Source of the DNA: Alteromonas oceanisediminis
Lineage (GTDB): Bacteria; Pseudomonadota; Gammaproteobacteria; Enterobacterales; Alteromonadaceae
DNA length: 64,000 nt
NCBI RefSeq assembly: GCF_018474025.1
Contig: NZ_JAHCTA010000008.1
Span: forward strand, 120,960 to 184,959
Direction of reading: 5' to 3'
In this document: positions 18,247-27,344 of the stretch, one piece after another
Layout of the letters: the number at the start of each line of letters is the position of its first letter
Position numbering within the stretch: position 1 is the first letter of the stretch
Made by a program: the position numbers and the translations under genes
The notes under the pieces: generated by a model
Seen by the model: the letters and a program-made list of their open reading frames with translations, nothing else
Databases searched by the model: none
Told to the model about the DNA's origin: nothing

Positions 18247-18274
18247 AAAAGTCGTTCACCGTACAGTGAACGAC
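18247..18274 (-). terminator. Rho-independent terminator of asnS
   Basis: A 9-base perfect stem, GTCGTTCAC (18,251-18,259) with GTGAACGAC (18,266-18,274), has a 6-base loop. On the minus strand it is followed by TTTTGGG. It lies 33 bases after the asnS stop. Confidence 0.7.
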
Positions 18275-18306
18275 AAACGAGTCATAGCCATCGTAACGCG
18301 CTGAAT

Positions 18307-19704
18307 TTAGTAGTCGGCATTGCCTGGCGTGCGTGGGAAAGGAATCACATCACGTACATTCTGCATGCCTGTCACGTAGGCCACCAATCGCTCAAAGCCA
18401 AGGCCAAAACCACTGTGCGGAACGCTGCCATAGCGGCGAAGGTCGCGGTACCAACTGTAGTCTTCTTTGTCTAAGCCCATGGCTTCGAGACGTTGGTCAA
18501 ATACATCAAGGCGTTCTTCACGCTGTGAGCCACCGATGATCTCACCAATACCCGGGGCCAGAATATCCATGGCAGCAACCGTTTTGTTGTCGTCGTTGAT
18601 GCGCATGTAAAATGCTTTGATATCTTTAGGGTAATTTTTCATGATGATCGGCGCACCCACGTGCTCTTCCGCAAGATAACGTTCGTGCTCGGAGGATAAG
18701 TCGACGCCCCATTCCACCGGAAACTCAAACTGTTTCCCGCTCGCCTGAAGAATATCGATGGCATCGGTGTAATCCATATGCACAAAATCGCTGCTAACCA
18801 ACTTCTGTAAACGCGTGATCGCATCTTTTGAAATACGCTCAGCAAAGAACGCCATATCGTCGGCACGCTCTTCAAGCACAGCCTGACACACGTATTTGAG
18901 CAAGTCTTCAGCCAACCCGGCTATATCGTTTAAATCGGCAAACGCAACTTCCGGTTCGATCATCCAAAACTCAGCCAAATGGCGACTGGTGTTACTGTTT
19001 TCTGCACGGAATGTCGGGCCAAAAGTGTATACTTTTGACATCGCACAGGCATAGGTTTCTACGTTGAGTTGGCCAGACACGGTGAGGTAGGTTTCCTTAC
19101 CGAAAAAATCTTCTGCGTAATTGACTTTGCCGTGCTCGTCTTTAGGGATATTCAGCATATCTAGCGTGCTAACGCGGAACATTTCACCGGCACCTTCGGT
19201 ATCACTGGCTGTGAGGATAGGCGTGCTGATCCAAAAGTAGCCACGCTCATGAAAAAAGCGGTGGATGGCTTGCGACAGACAGTTGCGAACCCGAGTTACC
19301 GCACCAATCACGTTGGTACGTGCGCGCAAATGCGCATGCTCGCGCAAATATTCAATGCTGTGTCGCTTTGCCGCCATGGGATAGGTGTCAGGGTTCTCAA
19401 CCAGACCCGTAATCACGATCTCAGTGGCTTCGATTTCGACCGATTGGCCTTTACCTTCAGATGCTTTAACCGTACCGGTAGCGATCAAGGCGCAACCGGT
19501 TGTGAGCTTTTGCACGTCGGCGTAATTTTCCAGCAAATTCAATGCGATGACTTGAACAGGATCAAAACAACTCCCATCATGCACAGCAAGAAAAGACAGG
19601 CCAGCTTTCGAGTCACGTCGTGTTCTAACCCAACCTTTAACGGTAACGGTTTGACCCACGTCAAATTGACCTTTCAGCACGTCGACGACAGAGGCGTGCG
19701 GCAT
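18307..19704 (-). CDS. asnS: Asparaginyl-tRNA synthetase
   Basis: The protein has 465 residues, about the size of E. coli AsnS. The N-terminal OB-fold anticodon-binding domain contains [17 protein letters not shown]. The class II catalytic core includes [16 protein letters not shown] (motif 2 region) and GFGLGFERL (motif 3). It charges tRNA-Asn with asparagine in the cytoplasm. The reading frame is open up to 19,764, but the ATG at 19,704 fits the E. coli N terminus and has GGAGA about 8 bases upstream. It is monocistronic, with a terminator downstream, and is divergent from a small membrane-protein gene. Confidence 0.97.
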   Translation of the reverse strand: MPHASVVDVLKGQFDVGQTVTVKGWVRTRRDSKAGLSFLAVHDGSCFDPVQVIALNLLENYADVQKLTTGCALIATGTVKASEGKGQSVEIEATEIVITGLVENPDTYPMAAKRHSIEYLREHAHLRARTNVIGAVTRVRNCLSQAIHRFFHERGYFWISTPILTASDTEGAGEMFRVSTLDMLNIPKDEHGKVNYAEDFFGKETYLTVSGQLNVETYACAMSKVYTFGPTFRAENSNTSRHLAEFWMIEPEVAFADLNDIAGLAEDLLKYVCQAVLEERADDMAFFAERISKDAITRLQKLVSSDFVHMDYTDAIDILQASGKQFEFPVEWGVDLSSEHERYLAEEHVGAPIIMKNYPKDIKAFYMRINDDNKTVAAMDILAPGIGEIIGGSQREERLDVFDQRLEAMGLDKEDYSWYRDLRRYGSVPHSGFGLGFERLVAYVTGMQNVRDVIPFPRTPGNADY

Positions 19705-19928
19705 AAATAACATCTCCAATAGACAAAGCGAAATAAAACCCCGTAGTATACTGATACAAAGCAACTATGCTAGCGTCGGTTTCCGTTTACTTTGGCTATT
19801 TTGAGTGACTTCGCTGTTTTTATTGATGAAACAAGTGAAAACGGAGCGTTACCCGGTTTATCCAGTTTTTGCCATGTGGATAAATGTGGCGTGTGCGGTT
19901 AGCAAAATTTATGAGGCCTTGGCGCATC

Positions 19929-20366
19929 ATGCAATCGGATCAACCCAGCAGCGAACAAGCGAAATCGGGCATTTTGTCAGACGCGGAGTATCGGCAAATG
20001 TCAGGGCGCGATCGGCGCGAATTACCGCGTATTCAGGATCGAGTGTACCAAGTAGCCGTGACGTTGAATATTTTAGCGTGGGTCGCGCTCGTTGCAGCAC
20101 TGGTGATGTTTCATTTTGCACGCCCCGAATTAGTGACCGGGTTACAGTCATTCTGGGGTGTTGATGGGCGTGAGAACTGGTCGAAAGATCACGCGTTGGC
20201 GTTAAACTATTTGCTGCAGGGCGCGCTTGTGATGACGTTAGTTAGCCTCTGGCTGAATCGCAAACGCTCACGTCGCGAGCACGACCATACTGGAGTAAAC
20301 CTGTTTATTCTGGTGGTTATCGTCATTATCAGTTTGCTCACGTTACAAATTACGGTGGATTTCTAA
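19929..20366 (+). CDS. Small inner-membrane protein of unknown function
   Basis: The protein has 145 residues. It starts with a charged cytoplasmic stretch (about 1-40, rich in Asp, Arg and Gln), followed by three hydrophobic segments near 45-62, 90-107 and 118-138. The last begins VNLFILVVIVIIS. I do not recognise a named family. The ATG at 19,929 is chosen because the N terminus then starts with a polar segment; GAGG lies 12 bases upstream, which is loose. In-frame starts further upstream, such as the ATG at 19,911, remain possible. It is divergent from asnS and convergent with bioA. Hydrophobicity pattern and codon use support a real gene. Confidence 0.65.
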   Translation: MQSDQPSSEQAKSGILSDAEYRQMSGRDRRELPRIQDRVYQVAVTLNILAWVALVAALVMFHFARPELVTGLQSFWGVDGRENWSKDHALALNYLLQGALVMTLVSLWLNRKRSRREHDHTGVNLFILVVIVIISLLTLQITVDF

Positions 20367-20441
20367 ATTGCGCTAGCTGGAAAGGCTAAGCGTCACAGTT
20401 TATCTGTTCATTCGTCACCGCAATCGTAACTTTTTCCATCG

Positions 20442-20457
20442 GTTTCTGCGCAGAAAC
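20442..20457. other. 16-base perfect palindrome between the convergent genes
   Basis: GTTTCTGC is followed directly by GCAGAAAC, between the unknown membrane gene and bioA. No T run follows on either strand, so it is not a standard terminator. It may be a protein site or chance. Confidence 0.3.
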
Positions 20458-20471
20458 AACGTCACTATTTA

Positions 20472-21746
20472 TTAACTAAAGTGCTTTAACGTGTGCAGTA
20501 TCGCGTAAGTTAATCGGCTCAATTGCTGCGGTGTAATCACGTAAGGTGGCATGATATAGACAAGCTTGCCAAAAGGTCTTATCCACACCCCGTGTTTGAC
20601 AAAATGTTTCTGCAGTTGGGCTACATCAAGTGCCTGCTGGGTTTCTACCACACCAATAGCACCTAAAACGCGGACATCTTTTACGATGCTAAGGCCGCGG
20701 CATTCGCTAAGTTCTGCATTGAGTTGAGTCTCTATCTGGACGACTTGCTGTGGCCAATGGTTTTGATTAATCAAGGTGAGGCTAGCGTTGGCCACAGCGC
20801 AGGCTAGGGGGTTACCCATGTAGGTAGGGCCATGCATAAAGACACCCGGTGAGCCTTCACATATTCCCAGTGCCACGTCGTTACTGCACACGGTCGCGGC
20901 CATCGTCAGATAGCCACCGGTCAATGCTTTGCCCAAGCAGATAATATCAGGCACTACATCCGCATGGTTACAGCCAAACAATTGACCGGTACGGCCGAAG
21001 CCAGTGGCAATCTCATCACAAATTAACAACACATTGTATTCGTCACACAGTTGGCGCATGCGTTTCAAATACTGTTTGTGATACATCCTCATGCCGCCAG
21101 CACCTTGCACAACGGGCTCAAGAATGACCGCGGCCAGCTCATGATGGTGCTGCTCAAATAACTCGATAACCGGCAGCATCTCATCTTCATTCCACGTCGA
21201 TTCAAAGCGGGTTTGTGGGCTGGGCGCAAAAATTTGAGGCTTGAGCACCTGATTGAACACACTGTGCATACCATTGACCGGATCACACACCGACATGGCC
21301 GCAAACGTATCGCCGTGATAGCCATTACGGGGGCTGAGTAATTTGTGCTTATTGGGTTGCCCTTGTGCGGCCCAATACTGCACTGCCATCTTGATCGCAA
21401 CTTCCACAGACACACTGCCGCTGTCTGCTAAAAACACGCGATCCAGCCCATCTGGTAGCATGGCAAGCAACTGTTTACTGACATCAATAGCCGGTTGATG
21501 CGTGATCCCACCAAACATAACGTGCGACATCGTATCAATCTGTTGATGGGCGGCGGAATTCAGCGCTGGGTGGTTATACCCATGAACTGCCGCCCACCAA
21601 GACGACATGCCATCAATCAGCTCGGTGCCGTCGGCAAGTGTTAGCGTCACTCCCTTCGCCGAAGCGACTTCATAACAGGGCAAGGGATTGGTCGCTGACG
21701 TGTAAGGGTGCCAAATATGCTGGCGGTCAAATTCAATATTGTTCAA
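20472..21746 (-). CDS. bioA: Adenosylmethionine-8-amino-7-oxononanoate aminotransferase
   Basis: The protein has 424 residues, a class III PLP aminotransferase. HIWHPYTS near the N terminus and DGMSSWWAAVHGYNHP are BioA-specific, and the PLP lysine lies in LGKALTGG. It converts KAPA to DAPA with SAM as amino donor, the third step from pimeloyl precursor to biotin. The start is TTG at 21,746. An in-frame TGA lies two codons upstream and no ATG precedes the conserved HIWHPYTS, so a TTG start is the only normal choice. The ribosome site is poor. It is divergent from bioB, the classic gammaproteobacterial bioA/bioBFCD layout. Confidence 0.96.
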   Translation of the reverse strand: MNNIEFDRQHIWHPYTSATNPLPCYEVASAKGVTLTLADGTELIDGMSSWWAAVHGYNHPALNSAAHQQIDTMSHVMFGGITHQPAIDVSKQLLAMLPDGLDRVFLADSGSVSVEVAIKMAVQYWAAQGQPNKHKLLSPRNGYHGDTFAAMSVCDPVNGMHSVFNQVLKPQIFAPSPQTRFESTWNEDEMLPVIELFEQHHHELAAVILEPVVQGAGGMRMYHKQYLKRMRQLCDEYNVLLICDEIATGFGRTGQLFGCNHADVVPDIICLGKALTGGYLTMAATVCSNDVALGICEGSPGVFMHGPTYMGNPLACAVANASLTLINQNHWPQQVVQIETQLNAELSECRGLSIVKDVRVLGAIGVVETQQALDVAQLQKHFVKHGVWIRPFGKLVYIMPPYVITPQQLSRLTYAILHTLKHFS

Positions 21747-21783
21747 TTTTCAACCGTTAGTAAAGTGTGTGCAATGGTCAGAG

Positions 21784-21812
21784 TTGACAAGCTGCTGTTG
21801 CCGCATAGACTA
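21784..21812 (+). promoter_or_regulatory. Candidate sigma70 promoter of bioBFCD
   Basis: TTGACA (21,784-21,789) is followed by TAGACT at 21,806-21,811, with a 16-base spacer. The bioB ATG is at 21,845, giving a short leader. The -35 is perfect and the -10 matches four of six. Confidence 0.5.
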
Positions 21813-21844
21813 AGCCAGTCATTTTTCTATGTAAAGGTTATGCT

Positions 21845-22933
21845 ATGTCTGCCGCGCTCGCTGATTCATCTGTTCGTCATGATTGGACTCTCGAAGAGGT
21901 TAATGCATTATTTGCGTTACCGTTCAACGATTTAATGTTCAGAGCGCAGAGTGTACATCGTCAGCACTTCGATCCGAATCACGTCCAAGTTAGCACGTTA
22001 CTATCCATTAAGACCGGTGCGTGCCCGGAAGACTGCAAATACTGCCCGCAAAGTGCGCGCTACGATACGGGCCTTGAAAAAGAGCGTTTGCTTGAAATTG
22101 AAAAAGTCATCCAGCGTGCCAAAGAAGCCCGCGCGACAGGGTCAACGCGGTTTTGTATGGGCGCTGCATGGCGCAATCCGAAAGATCGGGATATGCCGTA
22201 CGTGATCGACATGATCAAGGAAGTCAAGAAGCTCGGCCTGGAAACCTGTATGACGCTGGGCATGTTGACACGCGATCAGGCCATCGCGCTCAAGCAGGCT
22301 GGGCTGGACTACTACAACCATAATCTGGATACCTCGCCGGAGTTTTATGGCGATGTGATCACAACGCGCACCTATCAGGATCGATTAGATACGCTTGAGC
22401 ATGTGCGTGAGTCTGGCATGCACGTATGCGCCGGCGGCATCGTTGGCATGGGTGAAACGGCAAATGACCGTTCTGGTCTCCTGATGCAACTCGCCAACTT
22501 GCCTCAGCAACCTGAGAGCGTACCGATCAATATGCTGGTGAAAGTCAAAGGGACACCGTTAGACAGCGTGGATGATCTAGAGCCCTTCGAATTCATTCGC
22601 ACCATTGCCGTTGCACGGATCATGATGCCAAAGTCGTTCGTGCGATTATCAGCCGGACGCGAGCAGATGAATGAACAAATGCAAGCCATGTGCTTCCTGG
22701 CGGGTGCAAATTCGATTTTTTACGGCTGCAAGCTGCTAACCACCTCTAATCCTGAAACACACGAAGATGTTCTGCTGTTTAAAAAGCTGGGTATCAATAG
22801 CCAGCAAACACGAGAATTTTCCGATGAAGCCCACGCGGCCGCATTGCACGACGAAATTGATTCGCAGACGGCCGACACAGACATGTTTTACGATGCCGCC
22901 AAGGCCAAGCGTGAACCTGCGCTGGCTAAGTAA
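21845..22933 (+). CDS. bioB: Biotin synthase
   Basis: The protein has 362 residues, a radical SAM enzyme. Cys60, Cys64 and Cys67 in [10 protein letters not shown] bind the [4Fe-4S] cluster. Downstream are [20 protein letters not shown] and the Arg-containing RLSAGREQM of the second cluster site. It inserts sulfur into dethiobiotin, the last step. ATG start with AAAGG 7 bases upstream. It is the first gene of bioB-F-C-D, with bioF 51 bases downstream. Confidence 0.97.
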   Translation: MSAALADSSVRHDWTLEEVNALFALPFNDLMFRAQSVHRQHFDPNHVQVSTLLSIKTGACPEDCKYCPQSARYDTGLEKERLLEIEKVIQRAKEARATGSTRFCMGAAWRNPKDRDMPYVIDMIKEVKKLGLETCMTLGMLTRDQAIALKQAGLDYYNHNLDTSPEFYGDVITTRTYQDRLDTLEHVRESGMHVCAGGIVGMGETANDRSGLLMQLANLPQQPESVPINMLVKVKGTPLDSVDDLEPFEFIRTIAVARIMMPKSFVRLSAGREQMNEQMQAMCFLAGANSIFYGCKLLTTSNPETHEDVLLFKKLGINSQQTREFSDEAHAAALHDEIDSQTADTDMFYDAAKAKREPALAK

Positions 22934-22984
22934 TCGCTACCATCATAAGGCTTGATGCTATTGCAGGCCTGAAGGGAAAATTTA

Positions 22985-24190
22985 ATGGCGTTTGCTTTTA
23001 TCCAAACTGAATTAGATGCGCGTGCTGCCGAGCAGTTGCGTCGCCAACACGTGGTTATCGAGGAAGATGCCCACGGCATGATCAAGGTGGATGGCGCAGC
23101 CTACATTAATTTCTCCAGTAACGACTACTTAGGGTTGCGCCAGCATCCTCGGGTGCTACAACGCTGGGCTGAAGGGCTAGCGCAGTACGGTGGCGGTAGT
23201 GGTGCCTCACCTTTGGTGACCGGCTATACCCGCGCGCATCAGCAATTGTGTGATAATCTGGCGGATCTGCTCAACCGAGAGGCTGTTTTATTGTTTAGCA
23301 GCGGTTTTGCGGCCAATCATGCGATCTGTCAGGCGCTGTTGAAGCCTGATTCGATTGTTTACGCCGATAAACTGTCCCACGCCTCATTGATTGAAGGCGC
23401 CAGAAACAGCCAGGGCACACTGAAGCGCTTTCATCACAACGACCTGTCGCACCTACACAGGTTGTTAAATGCTGACAAGAAAGCACTAGAAAAAGATCGC
23501 CTGATTGCAACGGAAGGGGTGTTTAGCATGGATGGTGACCAAGCGCCTGTAACCGCGCTGGTTGATACAGTACGTTCGCACACAACCACATCATCTGCAC
23601 CGTGGTTAATGATCGATGATGCACATGGTTTTGGCGTGGTCGGTGAGCACGGGGCGGGTGTCGCTGCCAGTGCCACCCAAAATGAGTGTCAGATTATTAT
23701 GGCCACGTTGGGCAAAGCGTGTGGCACCGGTGGAGCGTTTGTGGCCGGGAGCCCGGCGCTCATTGATTATCTCACCCAATTTGCCAAACACTATATCTAC
23801 AGTACGGCTATGCCGCCGGCGCAAGCACTGGCATCATCTATGGCCTTGAAGCTTATCCAGCGAGGTGAGCAACGTGAGGTTTTGCATACCAATATCGCCC
23901 ATTTCACGCGTGGAATGCAGGCGTCTGGATTCGCAATTAGCGGTTCGGACTCGGCCATTCAGCCGGTGATCATTGGTGAAGCACACAAAACATTAGCGTA
24001 CGCTGAACGCCTTAAAGCGTTGGGCATCTGGGTGACTCCAATCCGTTATCCAACAGTGCCTAAGGGGACCGCCCGGTTGCGTATTACACTGTCGGCTCAG
24101 CACCAGTCCCAAGATATTGACGCACTGGTTGATGCGCTGTGTATCGTGCGCGATGCCATGCGATCCAGCGATGACACACGCGTTGAATAG
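22985..24190 (+). CDS. bioF: 8-amino-7-oxononanoate synthase
   Basis: The protein has 401 residues, an alpha-oxoamine synthase. Features are NFSSNDYLGL near 38-47, GSGASPLVTG, the DDAHGFGVVG segment that contacts PLP, and the Schiff-base lysine in TLGKACGTGGAF. It condenses pimeloyl-ACP/CoA with alanine to give KAPA. AAGGGA precedes the ATG at 22,985. It is the second gene of the biotin operon. Confidence 0.97.
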   Translation: MAFAFIQTELDARAAEQLRRQHVVIEEDAHGMIKVDGAAYINFSSNDYLGLRQHPRVLQRWAEGLAQYGGGSGASPLVTGYTRAHQQLCDNLADLLNREAVLLFSSGFAANHAICQALLKPDSIVYADKLSHASLIEGARNSQGTLKRFHHNDLSHLHRLLNADKKALEKDRLIATEGVFSMDGDQAPVTALVDTVRSHTTTSSAPWLMIDDAHGFGVVGEHGAGVAASATQNECQIIMATLGKACGTGGAFVAGSPALIDYLTQFAKHYIYSTAMPPAQALASSMALKLIQRGEQREVLHTNIAHFTRGMQASGFAISGSDSAIQPVIIGEAHKTLAYAERLKALGIWVTPIRYPTVPKGTARLRITLSAQHQSQDIDALVDALCIVRDAMRSSDDTRVE

Positions 24191-24236
24191 CTGTGCACAA
24201 ACGGCATGTTCTGAGCAACATGCTCGCGGAGTGTGT

Positions 24237-25025
24237 GTGAATAAGCGTGCCGTGGGGCAATGTTTCTCCAGAGGGAGCGAAGTGTATGATGCGCGTGCTG
24301 CGGTTCAACAAGACATTGCACGCTATCTCACGACGTTGAGTCGAACCGATCCACCGAGTTCACAAGGGCTTGATTTGGGCTGTGGCACCGGCTATTTATC
24401 CCGCATGTGCCACCCGGCAGAACAATGGGTGGGTATTGATATCGCGTTCGGGATGGTAGAAAAATCTGTTCGCAATAGTCAACGCTCACACGAACACGTC
24501 AGTCAAATTGCCCCACTATTTATTCATGCCGATGCAGAAGCGCTGCCTTTCGCTGACGCGCAGTTTTCGCGGGTAGTATCGAGCATGGCGTTGCAGTGGG
24601 TGAGCTCGCCAATGCAATGCGCTACAGAGTTAGCACGGGTGCTGGCATGGCACGGTATTGCTAGGCTAGCCATTTTGAGTTCACCAGGCTTACCTGAACT
24701 GGCCCACGGGTGGGCGTATGTTGATCAACGGGCACGGCTGAATCAATTTCCCGCTATGGCAACGTGGGCTGACGCATTCAAGCGTGCAAAGTTGCACGTA
24801 GTGGATCATCACACTAAACCCTTTGTGACTCTGCACAGTGACATTTTTGCGCTGCTCCATTCGATCAATGACATTGGTGCCGGTACGCTTCAGCAAAATC
24901 TAAATAAGCCACTGACACGTGCCACGCTGCGCGAATTGTCAGCGTGGTGGCAGCAGTATCATTCAACACCGCAAGGGCTGCGTTTAACTTACCAGGTCGA
25001 CTTTTGGCACCTTCAAAAAGGATAA
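24237..25025 (+). CDS. bioC: Malonyl-ACP O-methyltransferase
   Basis: A class I SAM methyltransferase: LDLGCGTGYLSR is motif I, and FADAQFSRVVSSMALQW matches BioC's post-I region. It methylates malonyl-ACP so that the fatty-acid enzymes can build the pimeloyl chain. The frame is open back into bioF. I chose the GTG at 24,237 because GGAG lies 5 bases upstream and VNKRAVGQCFSRG then aligns with the E. coli N terminus (VNKQAIAAAFGRA). An ATG at 24,171 would overlap bioF by 20 bases and has no ribosome site. The gene is bioC's usual neighbour set, between bioF and bioD. Confidence 0.92.
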   Translation: MNKRAVGQCFSRGSEVYDARAAVQQDIARYLTTLSRTDPPSSQGLDLGCGTGYLSRMCHPAEQWVGIDIAFGMVEKSVRNSQRSHEHVSQIAPLFIHADAEALPFADAQFSRVVSSMALQWVSSPMQCATELARVLAWHGIARLAILSSPGLPELAHGWAYVDQRARLNQFPAMATWADAFKRAKLHVVDHHTKPFVTLHSDIFALLHSINDIGAGTLQQNLNKPLTRATLRELSAWWQQYHSTPQGLRLTYQVDFWHLQKG

Positions 25026-25030
25026 ATACC

Positions 25031-25738
25031 ATGCAGAGTTTGTTTGTCACTGGTACTGACACCGACGTGGGTAAAACGGTGGTCACCGGTGGTTTGCTAA
25101 AGGCCTTCGCCACTCGCGGGCTTAGCACACTGGGGTACAAGCCCATCGCCGCAGGCTGCGAGAGCACACCCAGAGGATTAGAAAACGCCGATGCGTTGTT
25201 TTTACAGCATTGCAGCAGTGTGCGCGCGCCACTCATCGAAGTGAATCCGGTCACGTATGCTCCACCCATTGCGCCTCACATCGCCGCGACATTAGCTGAA
25301 CAACCGATTGCCTCAGAACAGGTGATCGCCGGTTGGCACCAATTAGCCAGTTATCAACCCGATGTTCTGATCACCGAAGGTGCTGGTGGATGGGCTTTGC
25401 CAATCAGCCACCAAGATACATTTCCCTCCATTTTGCGGCAGTTGCCCTTACGCGTTATTCTGGTTGTGGGCATGCGACTGGGCTGCTTAAACCACGCGCT
25501 CTTAACCGCAAGCGCGGTGCGAGCCGATGGGTTTGAGCTGGCTGGCTGGGTAGCGAACCATCTAAGCGCTACCATGCCTTACTTGCAAGACAATATCGAT
25601 ACGCTCAGCCATCTGCTCGGCGCACCGCTTTTAGGGCAGGTTCCCTATCTGAACAATGACCCAAATAATCCGTTTGAGCATACTTTGGGCGCAGAGCAGT
25701 ACCTTGATATTGCTCCGTTACTCGTAGGTACGGGATAA
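25031..25738 (+). CDS. bioD: Dethiobiotin synthetase
   Basis: The protein has 235 residues, a P-loop ligase with GTDTDVGKT (8-16) and the GYKPIAAG segment carrying the catalytic lysine; TEGAGGW lies in the central motif. It closes the ureido ring of dethiobiotin from DAPA, CO2 and ATP. ATG start at 25,031 with AAGGA upstream, 5 bases after bioC. Its end overlaps a convergent small gene by 21 bases. Confidence 0.96.
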   Translation: MQSLFVTGTDTDVGKTVVTGGLLKAFATRGLSTLGYKPIAAGCESTPRGLENADALFLQHCSSVRAPLIEVNPVTYAPPIAPHIAATLAEQPIASEQVIAGWHQLASYQPDVLITEGAGGWALPISHQDTFPSILRQLPLRVILVVGMRLGCLNHALLTASAVRADGFELAGWVANHLSATMPYLQDNIDTLSHLLGAPLLGQVPYLNNDPNNPFEHTLGAEQYLDIAPLLVGTG

Positions 25739-26008
25739 TACCTTGTCGTTGCGGTCGAAGCGTAAGCGACACTGGTGCAATGACGGGCGTATTTTGCTGT
25801 AAAAACGTAAGCTGATTTGCGTGCCGAGCACCGATTTTTCAATGGTTAACCGATTGGCCGTTTTCAGTTGTCTGTCGACGCTGGCATATGACGTGCCCTC
25901 TGCGAAGTTACCACACAAATAGAATACTTCTTTGCGACCTTCATTCCAAAAGACCGCATAAGCAATCAGACCGGCTGTGAATAGCAGCGCGACGAGGACT
26001 TTGATCAT
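25718..26008 (-). CDS. Small hypothetical protein with N-terminal membrane anchor
   Basis: The protein has 96 residues. The N-terminal stretch (3-20, VLVALLFTAGLIAYAVFW) is a membrane helix or uncleaved signal. The rest is a polar domain with two cysteines (Cys32 and Cys79) and basic residues. I do not recognise the family. The start overlaps the pepE stop by 4 bases (ATGA type), which argues for a real, co-translated gene. The end overlaps bioD on the other strand by 21 bases. Confidence 0.6.
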   Translation of the reverse strand: MIKVLVALLFTAGLIAYAVFWNEGRKEVFYLCGNFAEGTSYASVDRQLKTANRLTIEKSVLGTQISLRFYSKIRPSLHQCRLRFDRNDKVLSRTYE

Positions 26009-26706
26009 ACGCCGAGGTACTGCTTAAGATCATCACCGGCAGCAATGGGGTGTTTATCCGAACCTAAAAAGACAAAACCGCCCAACTGACCTTTCAGGCT
26101 TAAATTATCACCGGAAAGTAATAGCGCCGTACCTTCACGAATAGCCAGCACCGGCGTTTTCGGATTTAACTGCGTAAACTCGGCAAGGCGCTGATCACGT
26201 GTTTCGCCGTTATGCCCCGGTGGTTGATAGTCAGTGTAATGCGGGTTGATTTGAGCGGCTAAAAAATGCAGCGCATTAAAACTGGGAGGCTCAATGATTG
26301 GCATGTCGTTTGTTGTTCTGATTGTTTCGCCACAAATGTTCGACCCTGCACTCCAGCCGATGTAAGGCATACCCGTATTCACACGTTGTTGAATGAGCGT
26401 GATCAGTTCAAAGGCATATAACTGGTAGAGCAGATGAAACGTGTTTCCGCCACCGACCAGCACCGCCTTCGCGTTGCTGATAGCCGATTTCGGATCGGCG
26501 TACTCGTGCAAACCTTTGACGTTCAGCGACGGTAGCGCCTGCTGCACTTTTTCCGTGTATTCATCGAGCATCATTGTCACGCCCGCATAGGGTATAAACA
26601 CGACATCCACGATATCACCAAGGTGCTCTGCAATCATGGGTTTAGCATGTTCAAGGTAGGGCTCATCAGCAGCGCGTGAGCTGCTCAACATCAGAATATG
26701 TCGCAT
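26005..26706 (-). CDS. pepE: Peptidase E (alpha-aspartyl dipeptidase, family S51)
   Basis: The protein has 233 residues, matching E. coli PepE (229). The nucleophile Ser119 sits in GWSAGS after the glycine-rich VLVGGGNTFHLL. The probable charge-relay residues lie in TNDMPI (Asp) and INPHYTD (His). It hydrolyses dipeptides with N-terminal aspartate in the cytoplasm. ATG start at 26,706. It is followed by the overlapping small unknown gene. Confidence 0.94.
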   Translation of the reverse strand: MRHILMLSSSRAADEPYLEHAKPMIAEHLGDIVDVVFIPYAGVTMMLDEYTEKVQQALPSLNVKGLHEYADPKSAISNAKAVLVGGGNTFHLLYQLYAFELITLIQQRVNTGMPYIGWSAGSNICGETIRTTNDMPIIEPPSFNALHFLAAQINPHYTDYQPPGHNGETRDQRLAEFTQLNPKTPVLAIREGTALLLSGDNLSLKGQLGGFVFLGSDKHPIAAGDDLKQYLGV

Positions 26707-26878
26707 CGTAATTCCCTGTTAATTAAACGAATTTGCGGAGTATTATAGCGCCAGCGAGGCAGTGAAAACAATCAATCGAGCATGATCATCAAGACACCGA
26801 TTGTGCGTTGCACAAATTCTCATAGCCTATAGAATGGCGGTAATCTTCGTCGATTCTCTTCTACAAGGACAGCTCTTT

Positions 26879-27343
26879 ATGCCTTCACCGGTGTCCGTAC
26901 TTTTTGTCTGCTTGGGCAACATTTGTCGATCGCCCACGGCGGAAGCTGTGTTTCGCCATAAAGCGAAAGCGTTGGGCGTTGAGGTTCATATTGATTCTGC
27001 AGGAACGCATGGCTATCACATCGGCAAAGCGCCAGATAAACGCTCGCAAGACGCTGGCACGTCGCGCGGTTATGACTTTTCCGGCTTAGCCTGTCGTCGT
27101 GTGGATGACAGCGATTATGAAAAGTTTGATTACATCGTCTGTATGGACCATGAAAACATGCAGAATTTAAAAGAGCGTTGCCCGCCAGAACATCAACATA
27201 AACTGCATTTGTTTCTCAATTTTGCAGATAGCGAATTTGATGAAGTACCCGATCCCTACTACGGCGGAAAGCGCGGCTTTGACTTAGTGTTGGATCTCAT
27301 AGAACAATCATCTGACGGACTGCTGGCTAAACTGAGGGAGTAG
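26879..27343 (+). CDS. Low-molecular-weight protein-tyrosine phosphatase
   Basis: The protein has 154 residues. The catalytic loop CLGNICRS (Cys11 to Arg17) and the acid loop VPDPYYGG (Asp125) are both intact. The YYGG form resembles the eukaryotic-like class rather than Wzb/Etp phosphatases, so it is not an obvious partner for the Wzc kinase 15 kb away, though that cannot be excluded. ATG at 26,879 with AAGGA upstream; a longer frame from 26,801 adds nothing conserved. The following btuC-like gene starts 1 base after its stop. Confidence 0.95.
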   Translation: MPSPVSVLFVCLGNICRSPTAEAVFRHKAKALGVEVHIDSAGTHGYHIGKAPDKRSQDAGTSRGYDFSGLACRRVDDSDYEKFDYIVCMDHENMQNLKERCPPEHQHKLHLFLNFADSEFDEVPDPYYGGKRGFDLVLDLIEQSSDGLLAKLRE

Positions 27344-27344
27344 G

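Noticed and set aside
21747..21844. BirA operator between bioA and bioB
   Set aside because: CAACCGTTAGTAAAG and TGTAAAGGTTA look a little like half-sites, but neither matches the TTGTAAACC/GGTTTACAA consensus and the spacing is wrong.
26707..26878. Cobalamin riboswitch before the phosphatase-btuCD genes
   Set aside because: The leader is short and lacks the B12-box core; nothing folds convincingly.
26879..27343. LMW phosphatase as the Wzb partner of the Wzc kinase
   Set aside because: The acid loop is of the eukaryotic-like YYGG type, and the gene is 15 kb away beside btuCD. The pairing is possible but unsupported.
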